From positions 26,032 through 90,031 of the forward strand of contig JAUNIX010000011.1 of NCBI GenBank assembly GCA_030523275.1: DNA of 64,000 nt. The letters are read 5' to 3'. Within the stretch, counting starts at the first letter, position 1. Each line of letters opens with the position of its first letter. The DNA is from Lachnospiraceae bacterium. GTDB taxonomy: Bacteria; Bacillota; Clostridia; Lachnospirales; Lachnospiraceae. The notes beneath the pieces were generated by a model, which saw nothing but the letters and a program-made list of their open reading frames with translations, had not been told where the DNA came from and made no database searches. Both the position numbers and the translations under genes were made by a program. Shown here one piece after another: positions 42,999 through 52,027 of this stretch.

Positions 42999-43808
42999 AT
43001 GAAGAAATCAGAGAAAATCTTAATCATTGTCGGAACGGCGGTTACCATACTTTTTATCCTTTTTGGAATTCCGAGAATTGCAGATTATTTAAAGGAAATT
43101 ACCGGGCTTGATCTACGTACTTTTATGTATTTGGCAATAATCTTTTGTATGTACGCGATTGGACAAGCCAGAGGTGGCAAAAAATATAAAAAGTTAAATC
43201 AGGAACTGAGAGATTTGGACCGTGAATTAATTACTAATCATCGTATTGAATATTATATTGCCCAAAATAAACGTTTATATAAACAGACGGAAGATTCAAA
43301 ATATCGTACGATTATTTTGAATAACATTGCGACTGCTTATCGCTATGATGGGAAATATGAACAGTCGAATAATGTATTAAAAAAGATGAATCAGAGTCAT
43401 ATGAGTGAAACTCAGAAGGCAGCACTTTATAATCAACAATTTTTAAATTATGTTGATTTGGGACAGTTAGATAAAGCAAAGGCGATATATGAGGCCAATA
43501 AAGATTTGTTTAGAAAATATGAAAAGGATAAAGATTATCGTAAACATTATTTAGTTTCCAGACTATTTTATGAACTTAAAATAGCTGGAAAGGATGAAGA
43601 AGCAATTGCAAAAATAAGAAAAGAATTTGATACACTTAAGATTTCACAAAAAACATATAAAAAAATGTATTTTTATCGATTCCTAGAAGGGAAATTGTTA
43701 ATGGCAGAAGGTAAGACAAAAGAAGGTAGGGAGAATCTTCGTTTATTGCAAAAAGAGTCTTTAATGCCAGGTATGAAAAGAGAGATTGCAAGAGCGATCA
43801 AGTATTAA
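42999..43808 (+). CDS. Membrane-anchored TPR-like protein, function unknown
   Basis: 269 residues with two N-terminal hydrophobic segments (about 8-30 and 42-57) and a cytoplasmic helical region. That region has TPR-like repeats (ILNNIATAYRYDGKYEQSNNVLKKM, ALYNQQFLNYVDLGQLDKAKAIYEAN). I do not recognise the family more precisely. It is divergent from murE and 20 bp before the zinc-ribbon gene that precedes dnaE; a scaffold role is possible but not shown. Confidence 0.7.
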   Translation: MKKSEKILIIVGTAVTILFILFGIPRIADYLKEITGLDLRTFMYLAIIFCMYAIGQARGGKKYKKLNQELRDLDRELITNHRIEYYIAQNKRLYKQTEDSKYRTIILNNIATAYRYDGKYEQSNNVLKKMNQSHMSETQKAALYNQQFLNYVDLGQLDKAKAIYEANKDLFRKYEKDKDYRKHYLVSRLFYELKIAGKDEEAIAKIRKEFDTLKISQKTYKKMYFYRFLEGKLLMAEGKTKEGRENLRLLQKESLMPGMKREIARAIKY

Positions 43809-43828
43809 TTAATAGGAGAATTTAGCAT

Positions 43829-44935
43829 ATGGCAGAATATTTTAAGTTTTGTCCCAAATGCGGACGCGTGTTAGATCGGGATTTTTGTCCGCATTGTGAG
43901 CCGGAAAAAGAAAAAGCATATCGTCGGCAACAGCAAAAGCAGGAACAGGGGATGTTTGAAGATTACAGTCGAGATTCGAGTTTGAAGGATCTATTTGCTG
44001 GTGATAAACCGAAAAAGAAAATAAAATATCCGGGCAAGACAATAACGAAAAAAATACGAGAATTTGGTCTCGATGATACGGTAGAGCCAGAGAAAGAGGA
44101 AAAGAAGGGGATGGTTGAGAAGATAGCAACAGTATTTGTTATTCTTTCTTTTGTTCTTTCGTTACTTGGAGATGTATTTGATTCTGATATTTTAGATATA
44201 ATCCTTGATCTTGATTTGCCGGATTTCGTGGAAGAAAAAATTTTATCGTTTACAGACCATGATCTTGACACAATCACAGAAAATAATTTTCGTGATTTAT
44301 CCTATGATGACTCGGTAGATGACTATACATATAAGATTCGATTTGATTTTATGGAGGATGATGATCAAAAAGGATCTATTCGATATAAAATAGGAAGTGA
44401 AGACTTGGAGTATGGTTATAGTATCAGTAGACCGGTCATTTATGATGAAGATGACAATGAGGTCGGAGGCGATGCACAAAAGCAGATAGATGTAATCTGT
44501 CAGCAGTGGTATGAAGAGGGACGAAAAGCAAAGCAAGAGAAAAAGAAAGTGAATGCATTTTTGACATCTTATGTCACCTATCTCGATGACAATCATGCAT
44601 GCATTGTTTTGGATGGAACAAAAGATTATGATAATGCAGACAGTGAGTATTTACTTGACAGTTTTGTGATTAATCTAGAACATATGACGGTGATCAATTT
44701 AAAGGATAATATTATTTTAGAGGAAGCTTTTGGTGATGAAATGCTGGATGATGTCGATGACGATGCTCGTGCAGAATTAAAAGAAAAAATAAAAGCAAAA
44801 GAGTATGCATATTCCTTTGATCAAGATGGAGATTTATGGATCAGTTTTGTTCTTGATCATTATGGCCAAAATATCAACATGAAATATCCGGATTTTAATA
44901 TGGAAGATATTCGTAACTTGGAGGAAGAAACATGA
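43829..44935 (+). CDS. Zinc-ribbon membrane protein, function unknown
   Basis: 368 residues: an N-terminal zinc ribbon (FCPKCGRVLDRDFCPHC, Cys 8, 11, 20, 23), a charged linker, one membrane helix at about 95-113 (IATVFVILSFVLSLLGDVF), and a C-terminal extracytoplasmic region rich in Asp and Glu with no known motif. It overlaps dnaE by 4 bp, so it is translated with it. No function can be assigned. Confidence 0.7.
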   Translation: MAEYFKFCPKCGRVLDRDFCPHCEPEKEKAYRRQQQKQEQGMFEDYSRDSSLKDLFAGDKPKKKIKYPGKTITKKIREFGLDDTVEPEKEEKKGMVEKIATVFVILSFVLSLLGDVFDSDILDIILDLDLPDFVEEKILSFTDHDLDTITENNFRDLSYDDSVDDYTYKIRFDFMEDDDQKGSIRYKIGSEDLEYGYSISRPVIYDEDDNEVGGDAQKQIDVICQQWYEEGRKAKQEKKKVNAFLTSYVTYLDDNHACIVLDGTKDYDNADSEYLLDSFVINLEHMTVINLKDNIILEEAFGDEMLDDVDDDARAELKEKIKAKEYAYSFDQDGDLWISFVLDHYGQNINMKYPDFNMEDIRNLEEET

Positions 44936-47900
44936 GTTTTACACACTTACATGTCCATACGGAATATAGTTTGTTAGATGGGTCGAGTAAAATCAAAGAA
45001 TTAGCGCACCGTGTAAAAGAACTTGGCATGGACAGCATTGCGATTACCGATCATGGTGTCATGTATGGTGTCATTGATTTTTATAAGGCGTGTAAGGCGG
45101 AAGGGGTCAAACCGATCATTGGTTGTGAGGTTTATGTGACAGGTGGATCACGCCATGTCAAAGAAAGTGGCTACTACCACCTTGTTTTATTGGCTGAAAA
45201 TGATAAAGGTTATCACAATCTGATGAAGATCGTGACCCGTGGATTTACAGAAGGATTCTATTATCGGCCACGTGTCGACTATGAAGTATTAGAAACTTAT
45301 AGTGAAGGTATCATTGCCCTAAGTGCTTGTTTGGCAGGTGAGGTGGCAACAAATCTGCGTCAAAATGACTATGAAGGGGCCAAAAAGGCAGCACTTCATC
45401 TACAAAGTGTATTTGGAGAAGGAAATTTCTTTTTAGAACTTCAAGATCATGGATTGAGAGAACAGACACTCGTAAATACGGGAATCATGAAGTTATCAAA
45501 AGAATTAAATATTCCAATGGTAGTGACGAATGACTGTCATTATATTTTAGAAGATGACGCAGAAGCGCATGATATTTTACTTTGTATACAGACAGGAAAA
45601 AAACTGGCTGATGAAGATCGTATGCGCTATGAGGGTGGACAATACTATGTCAAATCAGAAGAGGAAATGCGAAAACTATTTCCTTATGTGGCACAAGCAA
45701 TCGATAATACACATAAAATTGCAGAGCGCTGTAATGTGGAAATTGAATTTGGTGTACAAAAGGTACCTAAATTTGATGTACCAGATGGGTATGATGCGTA
45801 TTCTTATTTGGAAATGCTTTGCAAAACAGGATTGGTCAAACGTTATGGTGAGAATCCAGACGAAGAACTGAAAAAACGTCTCGAATTCGAATTAACAACC
45901 ATTAAAAATATGGGTTATGTAGACTATTTTCTGATCGTTTGGGATTTTATCCGTTATGCCAAAGATCATGGAATCGCAGTGGGACCGGGACGTGGCTCGG
46001 CAGCGGGAAGTATCGTATCTTACTGTTTGGAGATTACGAATATTGACCCGATCAGGTATCAATTGCTGTTTGAGCGATTTTTAAACCCGGAACGTGTTTC
46101 GATGCCAGATATTGATGTAGATTTTTGCTATGAACGAAGACAGGAAGTCATTGACTATGTTGTCGAGAAATATGGCAAAGATCAAGTGGTTCAGATTGTT
46201 ACGTTTGGAACGATGGCAGCCCGCATGGTAATTCGCGATGTCGGTCGTGTTTTAGATATTCCCTATGCAAAAGTTGATGGGATTGCCAAAATGGTACCGA
46301 ATGAATTAAATATTACGATTGACAAAGCATTAAAGATGTCGAAAGATCTGAGAACGGCATATGAGACGGACGAGGAGATTAAATATCTGATCGATATGTC
46401 TTTGCGTTTAGAAGGGTTGCCAAGACATTCTTCTATGCATGCAGCAGGTGTCGTAATCGGTCAGAAAGCTTTAGATGAGTATGTGCCATTGTCACGTGCA
46501 TCGGAAGATGCGATCACAACGCAGTTTACGATGACTACGATCGAGGAACTGGGTCTGTTAAAGATGGACTTTTTAGGCCTGAGAACGTTAACGGTGATTC
46601 AAGATGCAGTCAAATTAATTAAGAAAAATACCGGAAAAGAAATTGATATTGATCATTTAGAAATGAATGATCCTGGTGTTTTTGAAATGATCGGACAGGG
46701 AAAAACCGAAGGTGTGTTCCAGTTAGAAAGTGCAGGCATGAAGAACTTTATGAAGGAATTAAGACCACATAGTCTGGAGGATATCATTGCCGGAATTTCT
46801 TTGTATCGTCCAGGTCCAATGGATTTTATTCCGAAATATATCAAGGGAAAAGATTATCCGGAGACGATCAGCTATGATTGTGAGGAGCTAGAAGAAATAT
46901 TAGCACCAACTTATGGCTGTATCGTATATCAGGAACAGGTAATGCAGATTGTAATGCAGCTTGCCGGGTATACACTTGGTCGAAGCGATCTTGTGCGTCG
47001 TGCGATGTCTAAGAAAAAGGGCGATGTGATGGCAAAAGAGCGCAAGAACTTTGTCTATGGTAATCCGGAGGAAGGAGTACCCGGTTGTATTGCGAATGGA
47101 ATTGATGAACAGACTGCCAATCATATTTTCGATGAAATGATTGATTTTGCCAAATACGCATTTAATAAATCCCATGCCGCTGCTTATGCGGTTGTGGCTT
47201 ATCAGACGGCATACTTAAAGTATTATTATCCAGTCGAGTTTATGGCGGCATTGCTTACCTCGGTATTAGGAAATTCATCGAAAATTTCTGAGTATATTTA
47301 TCATTGTCGCAATATGGGAATTGATATTTTACCACCTGATATCAATGAAGGAGAAGGAAATTTTTCCGCATCCGGTCATTCTATTCGTTACGGACTTTCG
47401 GCAATCAAGAGTCTGGGGAAACCAGTCATTGCAGCGATTCTTGAAGAAAGAGAAAAGAATGGAAAGTTTAAGGATCTGCAAGATCTGGTTGAGCGTTTAT
47501 CCAGTAAGGAAATTAATAAACGAACAGTGGAAAGCTTTATCAAATCAGGTGCTTTAGACAGTTTAAAAGGAAGCAGACGTCAAAAGATGCTGATTTATCT
47601 TCAGGTTATTGAGAATGTACAAAAAGACCGTAAGAATGAGATGGAAGGGCAAATGTCATTGTTGGACTTTTTATCCGATGAGGATAAAAAAAGCTTTGAA
47701 ATTTCATATCCTGACGTTGAAGATTATACAAATGAACAGAAATTGGCGATGGAAAAAGAAGTTCTGGGGATTTATGCAAGTGGTCATCCGCTTGACGAAT
47801 ACAATGAAGTTCTTGAGAATAACATCACAGCTACGACAGCAGATTTTCTGATCGATGATGAGTCTGGAAAAGCAAAAGCCAAGGATCAATTGCCATATAT

Positions 47901-48399
47901 TATTGGTGGTATTGTGGCAGACAAGACAGTCAAACTGACAAAAAATAATCAGAATATGGCGTTTGTTACACTAGAAGATTTAAGGGGAACTGTGGAAGTA
48001 ATTGTATTTCCGAGAGATTATTCCATTTATCAGAATTATCTGCAAGAGGATGCCAAGATTTTTATTCAGGGAAGGGCACAAATTTCTGAAGAGGAAGGAA
48101 GGCTGATCTGTAGCCAGGTCATCCCGTTTGATCAGGTACCGAAAGAAGTATGGATCCAGTTTAAAGATAAAGATGATTATTTTAAAGAAAATCGTCATCT
48201 TGAGGAAATTTTGCGAGAACATAAAGGGACAAATACGGTGGTCATATTTTGTCGAAAAGAAAAAGCGGTGAAGCGCATGTCAGCAGCATTTTCAGTTAAA
48301 GTGGATGACGGCTTGATGGAAACATTACATGAAAGTTATGGATATGGAAATATAAAAGTATTGGATAAGCCTATTGATAAATTTAGGAAAATGCTTTAA
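44932..48399 (+). CDS. dnaE: DNA polymerase III alpha subunit (DnaE type)
   Basis: 1155 residues: an N-terminal PHP domain (FTHLHVHTEYSLLDGSSK), the polymerase core with catalytic Asp in PDIDVDFC (residues 392-399) and LLKMDFLGLRTL, then a tandem HhH region and a C-terminal OB-fold (YIIGGIVADKTVKL, FVTLEDLRGTVEVIVFPRDY). In Firmicutes DnaE works together with PolC. It overlaps the zinc-ribbon gene. pfkA follows, an order frequent in Clostridia. Confidence 0.96.
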   Translation: MSFTHLHVHTEYSLLDGSSKIKELAHRVKELGMDSIAITDHGVMYGVIDFYKACKAEGVKPIIGCEVYVTGGSRHVKESGYYHLVLLAENDKGYHNLMKIVTRGFTEGFYYRPRVDYEVLETYSEGIIALSACLAGEVATNLRQNDYEGAKKAALHLQSVFGEGNFFLELQDHGLREQTLVNTGIMKLSKELNIPMVVTNDCHYILEDDAEAHDILLCIQTGKKLADEDRMRYEGGQYYVKSEEEMRKLFPYVAQAIDNTHKIAERCNVEIEFGVQKVPKFDVPDGYDAYSYLEMLCKTGLVKRYGENPDEELKKRLEFELTTIKNMGYVDYFLIVWDFIRYAKDHGIAVGPGRGSAAGSIVSYCLEITNIDPIRYQLLFERFLNPERVSMPDIDVDFCYERRQEVIDYVVEKYGKDQVVQIVTFGTMAARMVIRDVGRVLDIPYAKVDGIAKMVPNELNITIDKALKMSKDLRTAYETDEEIKYLIDMSLRLEGLPRHSSMHAAGVVIGQKALDEYVPLSRASEDAITTQFTMTTIEELGLLKMDFLGLRTLTVIQDAVKLIKKNTGKEIDIDHLEMNDPGVFEMIGQGKTEGVFQLESAGMKNFMKELRPHSLEDIIAGISLYRPGPMDFIPKYIKGKDYPETISYDCEELEEILAPTYGCIVYQEQVMQIVMQLAGYTLGRSDLVRRAMSKKKGDVMAKERKNFVYGNPEEGVPGCIANGIDEQTANHIFDEMIDFAKYAFNKSHAAAYAVVAYQTAYLKYYYPVEFMAALLTSVLGNSSKISEYIYHCRNMGIDILPPDINEGEGNFSASGHSIRYGLSAIKSLGKPVIAAILEEREKNGKFKDLQDLVERLSSKEINKRTVESFIKSGALDSLKGSRRQKMLIYLQVIENVQKDRKNEMEGQMSLLDFLSDEDKKSFEISYPDVEDYTNEQKLAMEKEVLGIYASGHPLDEYNEVLENNITATTADFLIDDESGKAKAKDQLPYIIGGIVADKTVKLTKNNQNMAFVTLEDLRGTVEVIVFPRDYSIYQNYLQEDAKIFIQGRAQISEEEGRLICSQVIPFDQVPKEVWIQFKDKDDYFKENRHLEEILREHKGTNTVVIFCRKEKAVKRMSAAFSVKVDDGLMETLHESYGYGNIKVLDKPIDKFRKML

Positions 48400-48470
48400 A
48401 ATAGAATTAATTGTAGATTATTTATGGTATGGAATCTATTACGTATGAGTTTATTATGGAGGAACTAGTT

Positions 48471-49484
48471 ATGGAAAGTAAAACAATTAAAACAATTGGG
48501 GTGTTAACAAGTGGAGGAGATGCACCTGCAATGAATGCCGCTACACGTGCAGTTGTACGTACAGCATTAGCTCGCGGATTAAAAGTAAAGGGAATCAAAA
48601 GAGGATACAGCGGATTATTAAAAGAAGAAATCGTTGATATGACATCTAAGAGCGTATCTAATACAATTTCTTATGGTGGTACAATCCTTTATACTGCTCG
48701 TTGTGAAGAATTTAAACAACCAGAAGTACAGCAAAAAGCGGCAGATATTTGTAAAAAACATGAAATCGATGGCTTAGTAGTTATTGGTGGAGATGGTTCT
48801 TTCCGTGGCGCAGGATGTTTATCAAGATTAGGAGTTAATACAGTTGCTCTTCCAGGTACGATCGACTTAGACATTGCATGTACGGAATATACAATCGGAT
48901 TTGATACAGCCGTTAATACAGCTATGGAAGCGATTGATAAAGTAAAAGATACATCTATGTCACATGAAAGATGTAGCATCATTGAAGTAATGGGACGTGA
49001 TGCTGGTTATATCGCATTATGGTGCGGTATCGCAACTGGTGCTGAAAATATTTTAATTCCAGAAAGATTTGATGGTAACTTAGCAAATACAGAAAGAGAA
49101 GTTATTGAAAATATTTTAAGATCTAGAGCAAGAGGTAAAAATCATCATATCATCGTTAACGCAGAAGGTGTTGGACACTCTTATGGTATGGCTAAGAGAA
49201 TTGAAGCCGCTACTGGTATCGAAACAAGAGCAACAATTTTAGGACATATGCAAAGAGGTGGACGCCCAACAGCAAAAGACCGTGTATATGCTTCTATGAT
49301 GGGTGCTTATGCAGTTGACTTATTATTAAGAGGTGCATCTAATCGTGTTGTAGGTTATAAACACGGAGAATATGTAGATTTCGATATCGAAGAGGCATTA
49401 GCAATGACAAAAGATATTGATGAATACGAAATCGAAGTAGCTCATATCTTAGGTAAGACAATGGGAAATTATAAGGAAGATTAA
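48471..49484 (+). CDS. pfkA: 6-phosphofructokinase, ATP-type
   Basis: Commits fructose-6-phosphate to glycolysis. 337 residues with GVLTSGGDAPAMNAA, IGGDGSFRGA (Gly at the position that is Asp in PPi-dependent enzymes) and the catalytic loop PGTIDLD. In most ATP enzymes this loop is PGTIDND; the Asn is Leu here. Start at ATG 48471, 8 nt behind GGAGG, with the longer frame rejected. It is downstream of dnaE by about 70 bp. Confidence 0.93.
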   Translation: MESKTIKTIGVLTSGGDAPAMNAATRAVVRTALARGLKVKGIKRGYSGLLKEEIVDMTSKSVSNTISYGGTILYTARCEEFKQPEVQQKAADICKKHEIDGLVVIGGDGSFRGAGCLSRLGVNTVALPGTIDLDIACTEYTIGFDTAVNTAMEAIDKVKDTSMSHERCSIIEVMGRDAGYIALWCGIATGAENILIPERFDGNLANTEREVIENILRSRARGKNHHIIVNAEGVGHSYGMAKRIEAATGIETRATILGHMQRGGRPTAKDRVYASMMGAYAVDLLLRGASNRVVGYKHGEYVDFDIEEALAMTKDIDEYEIEVAHILGKTMGNYKED

Positions 49485-49522
49485 TCCTATAGTTACAATA
49501 ATTTTATCAATAAGATAATAAT

Positions 49523-49557
49523 GGGGTGTTTTCTGTGAATGAAAGCACCCCTTTTTA
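49523..49557 (+). terminator. Intrinsic terminator after pfkA
   Basis: Stem GGGGTGTTTTC/GAAAGCACCCC with a 7-nt loop, followed by TTTTT. Confidence 0.9.
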
Positions 49558-49613
49558 TGTGAAATCTGTTTCTAATTGTTAATAGCCTTTTAATAATATA
49601 AAGTTATACTTTA

Positions 49614-49622
49614 TGGTATAAT
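49614..49622 (+). promoter_or_regulatory. Extended -10 promoter of the RNA methyltransferase operon
   Basis: TGGTATAAT (TGn plus a perfect TATAAT) with no good -35 box, 28 bp before the ATG. Confidence 0.6.
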
Positions 49623-49649
49623 CATAAGGTACAAAGAGGGAATGGTTTT

Positions 49650-50417
49650 ATGATCGAGAGTAAACAAAATCAACAGATTCGAAATATTATAAAGTTGAAA
49701 AAACAAGCAAAGGAACGTAGAAAGCAAAAAGTATTTCTTGTAGAGGGACTGAGGATGTTTCGGGAAGCACCAAAAGACCGCGTAATGAAAGCTTATGCAA
49801 CACAGGTGTTTTATGAGAAGTACAATATGCTTTTTCAAGATATAGACTATGAATTGGTTAGTGATAAAGTATTTAAAGAAATTTCAGATACGGTCACTCC
49901 ACAAGGTGTTTTAGCGATCATTCGTCAGCGAGAATGGACGATTGAGGAATTGTTACAAAAGGATAATGTTCCATGTCTTTTAATATTGGAAAATTTGCAG
50001 GATCCAGGTAATCTTGGTACGATTATTCGAACCGGAGAAGGCGCAGGGATTACCGGCGTGATCATGAGTCGGGATACTGTCGATATTTATAATCCGAAAG
50101 TGATCCGTTCCACAATGGGTTCGATTTATCGTGTACCATTTGTTTATGTGGATGACTTGCCGTCTGTAATGACCAGATTGGAAACATATCAGATTCATTC
50201 TTATGCGGCTCGTTTGGATGGAGATAATATTTATCACTGTAATTTGAAAAAAAGTTGTGCATTTTTAATTGGAAATGAAGGGAATGGGCTTACCGATGAG
50301 ATTAGCTGTATGGCAAACCGTTATATAAAAATTCCAATGTGCGGTGAAGTGGAGTCGCTCAATGCTGCGATTGCCGCAACCGTTTTGATGTATGAAACGA
50401 TGAGACAGAGATTATAA
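49650..50417 (+). CDS. SpoU/TrmH-family RNA 2'-O-methyltransferase
   Basis: The 255-residue protein has an N-terminal substrate-binding domain (QNQQIRNIIKLKKQAKERRK, VEGLRMFREA) and the SPOUT catalytic domain with LILENLQDPGNLGTIIRTGE (motif 1), IGNEGNGL (motif 2) and IPMCGEVESLNAAIAA (motif 3). The knot binds S-adenosylmethionine. The target is probably rRNA (RlmB/TsnR type). It begins a three-gene unit with NfeD and SPFH. Confidence 0.92.
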   Translation: MIESKQNQQIRNIIKLKKQAKERRKQKVFLVEGLRMFREAPKDRVMKAYATQVFYEKYNMLFQDIDYELVSDKVFKEISDTVTPQGVLAIIRQREWTIEELLQKDNVPCLLILENLQDPGNLGTIIRTGEGAGITGVIMSRDTVDIYNPKVIRSTMGSIYRVPFVYVDDLPSVMTRLETYQIHSYAARLDGDNIYHCNLKKSCAFLIGNEGNGLTDEISCMANRYIKIPMCGEVESLNAAIAATVLMYETMRQRL

Positions 50418-50439
50418 TAAATAGAAGGGAGTGAAGAGT

Positions 50440-50901
50440 ATGATGACCGTTTACTGGCTGATAGGTACGGCAGTACTGCTATTGATCGAAATGATCACGA
50501 TCAGTCTGACAAGTATTTGGTTTGCAGGAGGTGCATTAGCAGCAGCGATTGTTTCTGTGTTTAGTGCCAATATCATTATTCAGGTAGCTGTGTTTATCGC
50601 AGTATCCATTGTTTTATTGGCGATTACAAGACCGATAGCAGTCAAGTACGTAAATGCGAAAGTAGAAAAAACAAATGTGGATGCATTGGTTGGACGTAGA
50701 TGCAAAGTTGCTACAACCATTGATCCGGCGAATTCTACAGGAAAGATCATCATCAATGATGTTGAGTGGGGTGCTCGTTCGGCTGATGGAGAAAGTGTGA
50801 TACCACAAGGAACAGAAGTACAGATTAAGGAGATTTCCGGAGTAAAATTAGTTGTAGAACCAATCGAAGGATTGAAGGAAGAAAAGGAGAACAAAGAGTA
50901 A
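50440..50901 (+). CDS. NfeD-family membrane protein
   Basis: 153 residues: three N-terminal membrane segments and a C-terminal OB-fold (VDALVGRRCKVATTIDPANS, GKIIINDVEWGARS, EVQIKEISGVKLVVEP) typical of NfeD. NfeD proteins partner with the stomatin/prohibitin-like SPFH protein encoded next, and shape membrane microdomains. Start ATG 50440, 8 nt after AAGGGAG; the open frame extends to a GTG nine bases earlier. Confidence 0.88.
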   Translation: MMTVYWLIGTAVLLLIEMITISLTSIWFAGGALAAAIVSVFSANIIIQVAVFIAVSIVLLAITRPIAVKYVNAKVEKTNVDALVGRRCKVATTIDPANSTGKIIINDVEWGARSADGESVIPQGTEVQIKEISGVKLVVEPIEGLKEEKENKE

Positions 50902-50902
50902 T

Positions 50903-51844
50903 ATGGCTACTATGATTATATTTTTAATTTTTATCATCTTTATTGTTTTGATTGTTACATCTTGTATTAAAATTGTACCTCAGGCGCATACGTATGTAAT
51001 CGAGCGTCTTGGAACTTATTATACAACTTGGACAGCAGGTTTACATGTAAAAATACCATTTATTGATAGTGTTGCGAGAAAAGTTACATTGAAAGAACAG
51101 GTTGTTGATTTTGCTCCACAACCGGTTATTACGAAAGATAATGTAACAATGAGAATTGATACTGTTGTATTTTTCCAGATTACAGATCCAAAGTTGTTTG
51201 TATATGGTGTGGAAAATCCGATTATGGCAATTGAAAATTTAACAGCAACAACACTTCGTAATATTATTGGTGATTTGGAGTTAGATGAAACATTAACTTC
51301 TAGAGAAACAATCAATACAAAGATGCGTTCTACTTTGGATGAGGCAACAGATCCTTGGGGTATTAAGGTAAATCGTGTAGAACTTAAGAATATCATTCCA
51401 CCATCTGCAATTCAGGATGCAATGGAAAAGCAGATGAAAGCAGAACGTGAACGTCGTGAACAGATTTTGATTGCGGAAGGTGAGAAAAAATCTGCAATTC
51501 TTCGTGCAGAAGGACACAAAGAATCTGTTATTCTGGAAGCAGAAGCCTCCAAACAGGCAGCCATCTTAAAAGCAGAAGCTGCAAAAGAAGCAAAAATTCG
51601 TGAAGCAGAAGGGGAAGCTCAAGCTATCTTAAGCATCCAGCAGGCAAATGCAGATGGACTTCGATTTATAAAAGAAGTAGCTGTGGATGATAGTGTGATT
51701 CAGTTAAAGAGTTTGGAAGCCTTTGGTAAGGCTGCAGATGGAAAAGCAACGAAAATTATTATTCCATCTGAGATTCAGGGACTTGCCGGTATGGTGAAAT
51801 CTCTGACAGAAGTAGCTGTGGACAGTGATATTAGTGAAGAATAA
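50903..51844 (+). CDS. SPFH/prohibitin-domain membrane protein (stomatin-like)
   Basis: 313 residues: one N-terminal membrane segment, the SPFH domain (PQAHTYVIERLGTYYTTWTAGLHVKIP, VPFIDSVARKVTLKEQVVDF-like), then a long Ala/Glu-rich coiled coil (KAERERREQILIAEGEKKSA). It belongs to the QmcA/YbbK group. It starts 1 bp after NfeD and likely assembles in membrane microdomains with it. Confidence 0.92.
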   Translation: MATMIIFLIFIIFIVLIVTSCIKIVPQAHTYVIERLGTYYTTWTAGLHVKIPFIDSVARKVTLKEQVVDFAPQPVITKDNVTMRIDTVVFFQITDPKLFVYGVENPIMAIENLTATTLRNIIGDLELDETLTSRETINTKMRSTLDEATDPWGIKVNRVELKNIIPPSAIQDAMEKQMKAERERREQILIAEGEKKSAILRAEGHKESVILEAEASKQAAILKAEAAKEAKIREAEGEAQAILSIQQANADGLRFIKEVAVDDSVIQLKSLEAFGKAADGKATKIIIPSEIQGLAGMVKSLTEVAVDSDISEE

Positions 51845-51874
51845 AGATCATATGTTGGTTGCTGACTAAAAGTC

Positions 51875-51922
51875 AAAAGCCTGAACCATTTATAAATTAT
51901 TTATAAAGCGTTCAGGCTTTTT
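51875..51922 (+). terminator. Intrinsic terminator after the SPFH gene
   Basis: AAAAGCCTGAAC (51875-51886) pairs with GTTCAGGCTTTT (51910-51921), followed by T-rich DNA. Confidence 0.85.
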
Positions 51923-52027
51923 CTTTCCTGTTTGTCATCTATCGATTATAATATTAGAAAGGTGTTTTATGGAATAGTATAGTAGTTCTGATCCAAAAAT
52001 AGATTATGTTTTGTAGGAGGGCGTGAT

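Noticed and set aside
44500..44900. Protease or hydrolase domain in the acidic end of the zinc-ribbon protein
   Set aside because: No catalytic motif could be found; only acidic low-complexity stretches.
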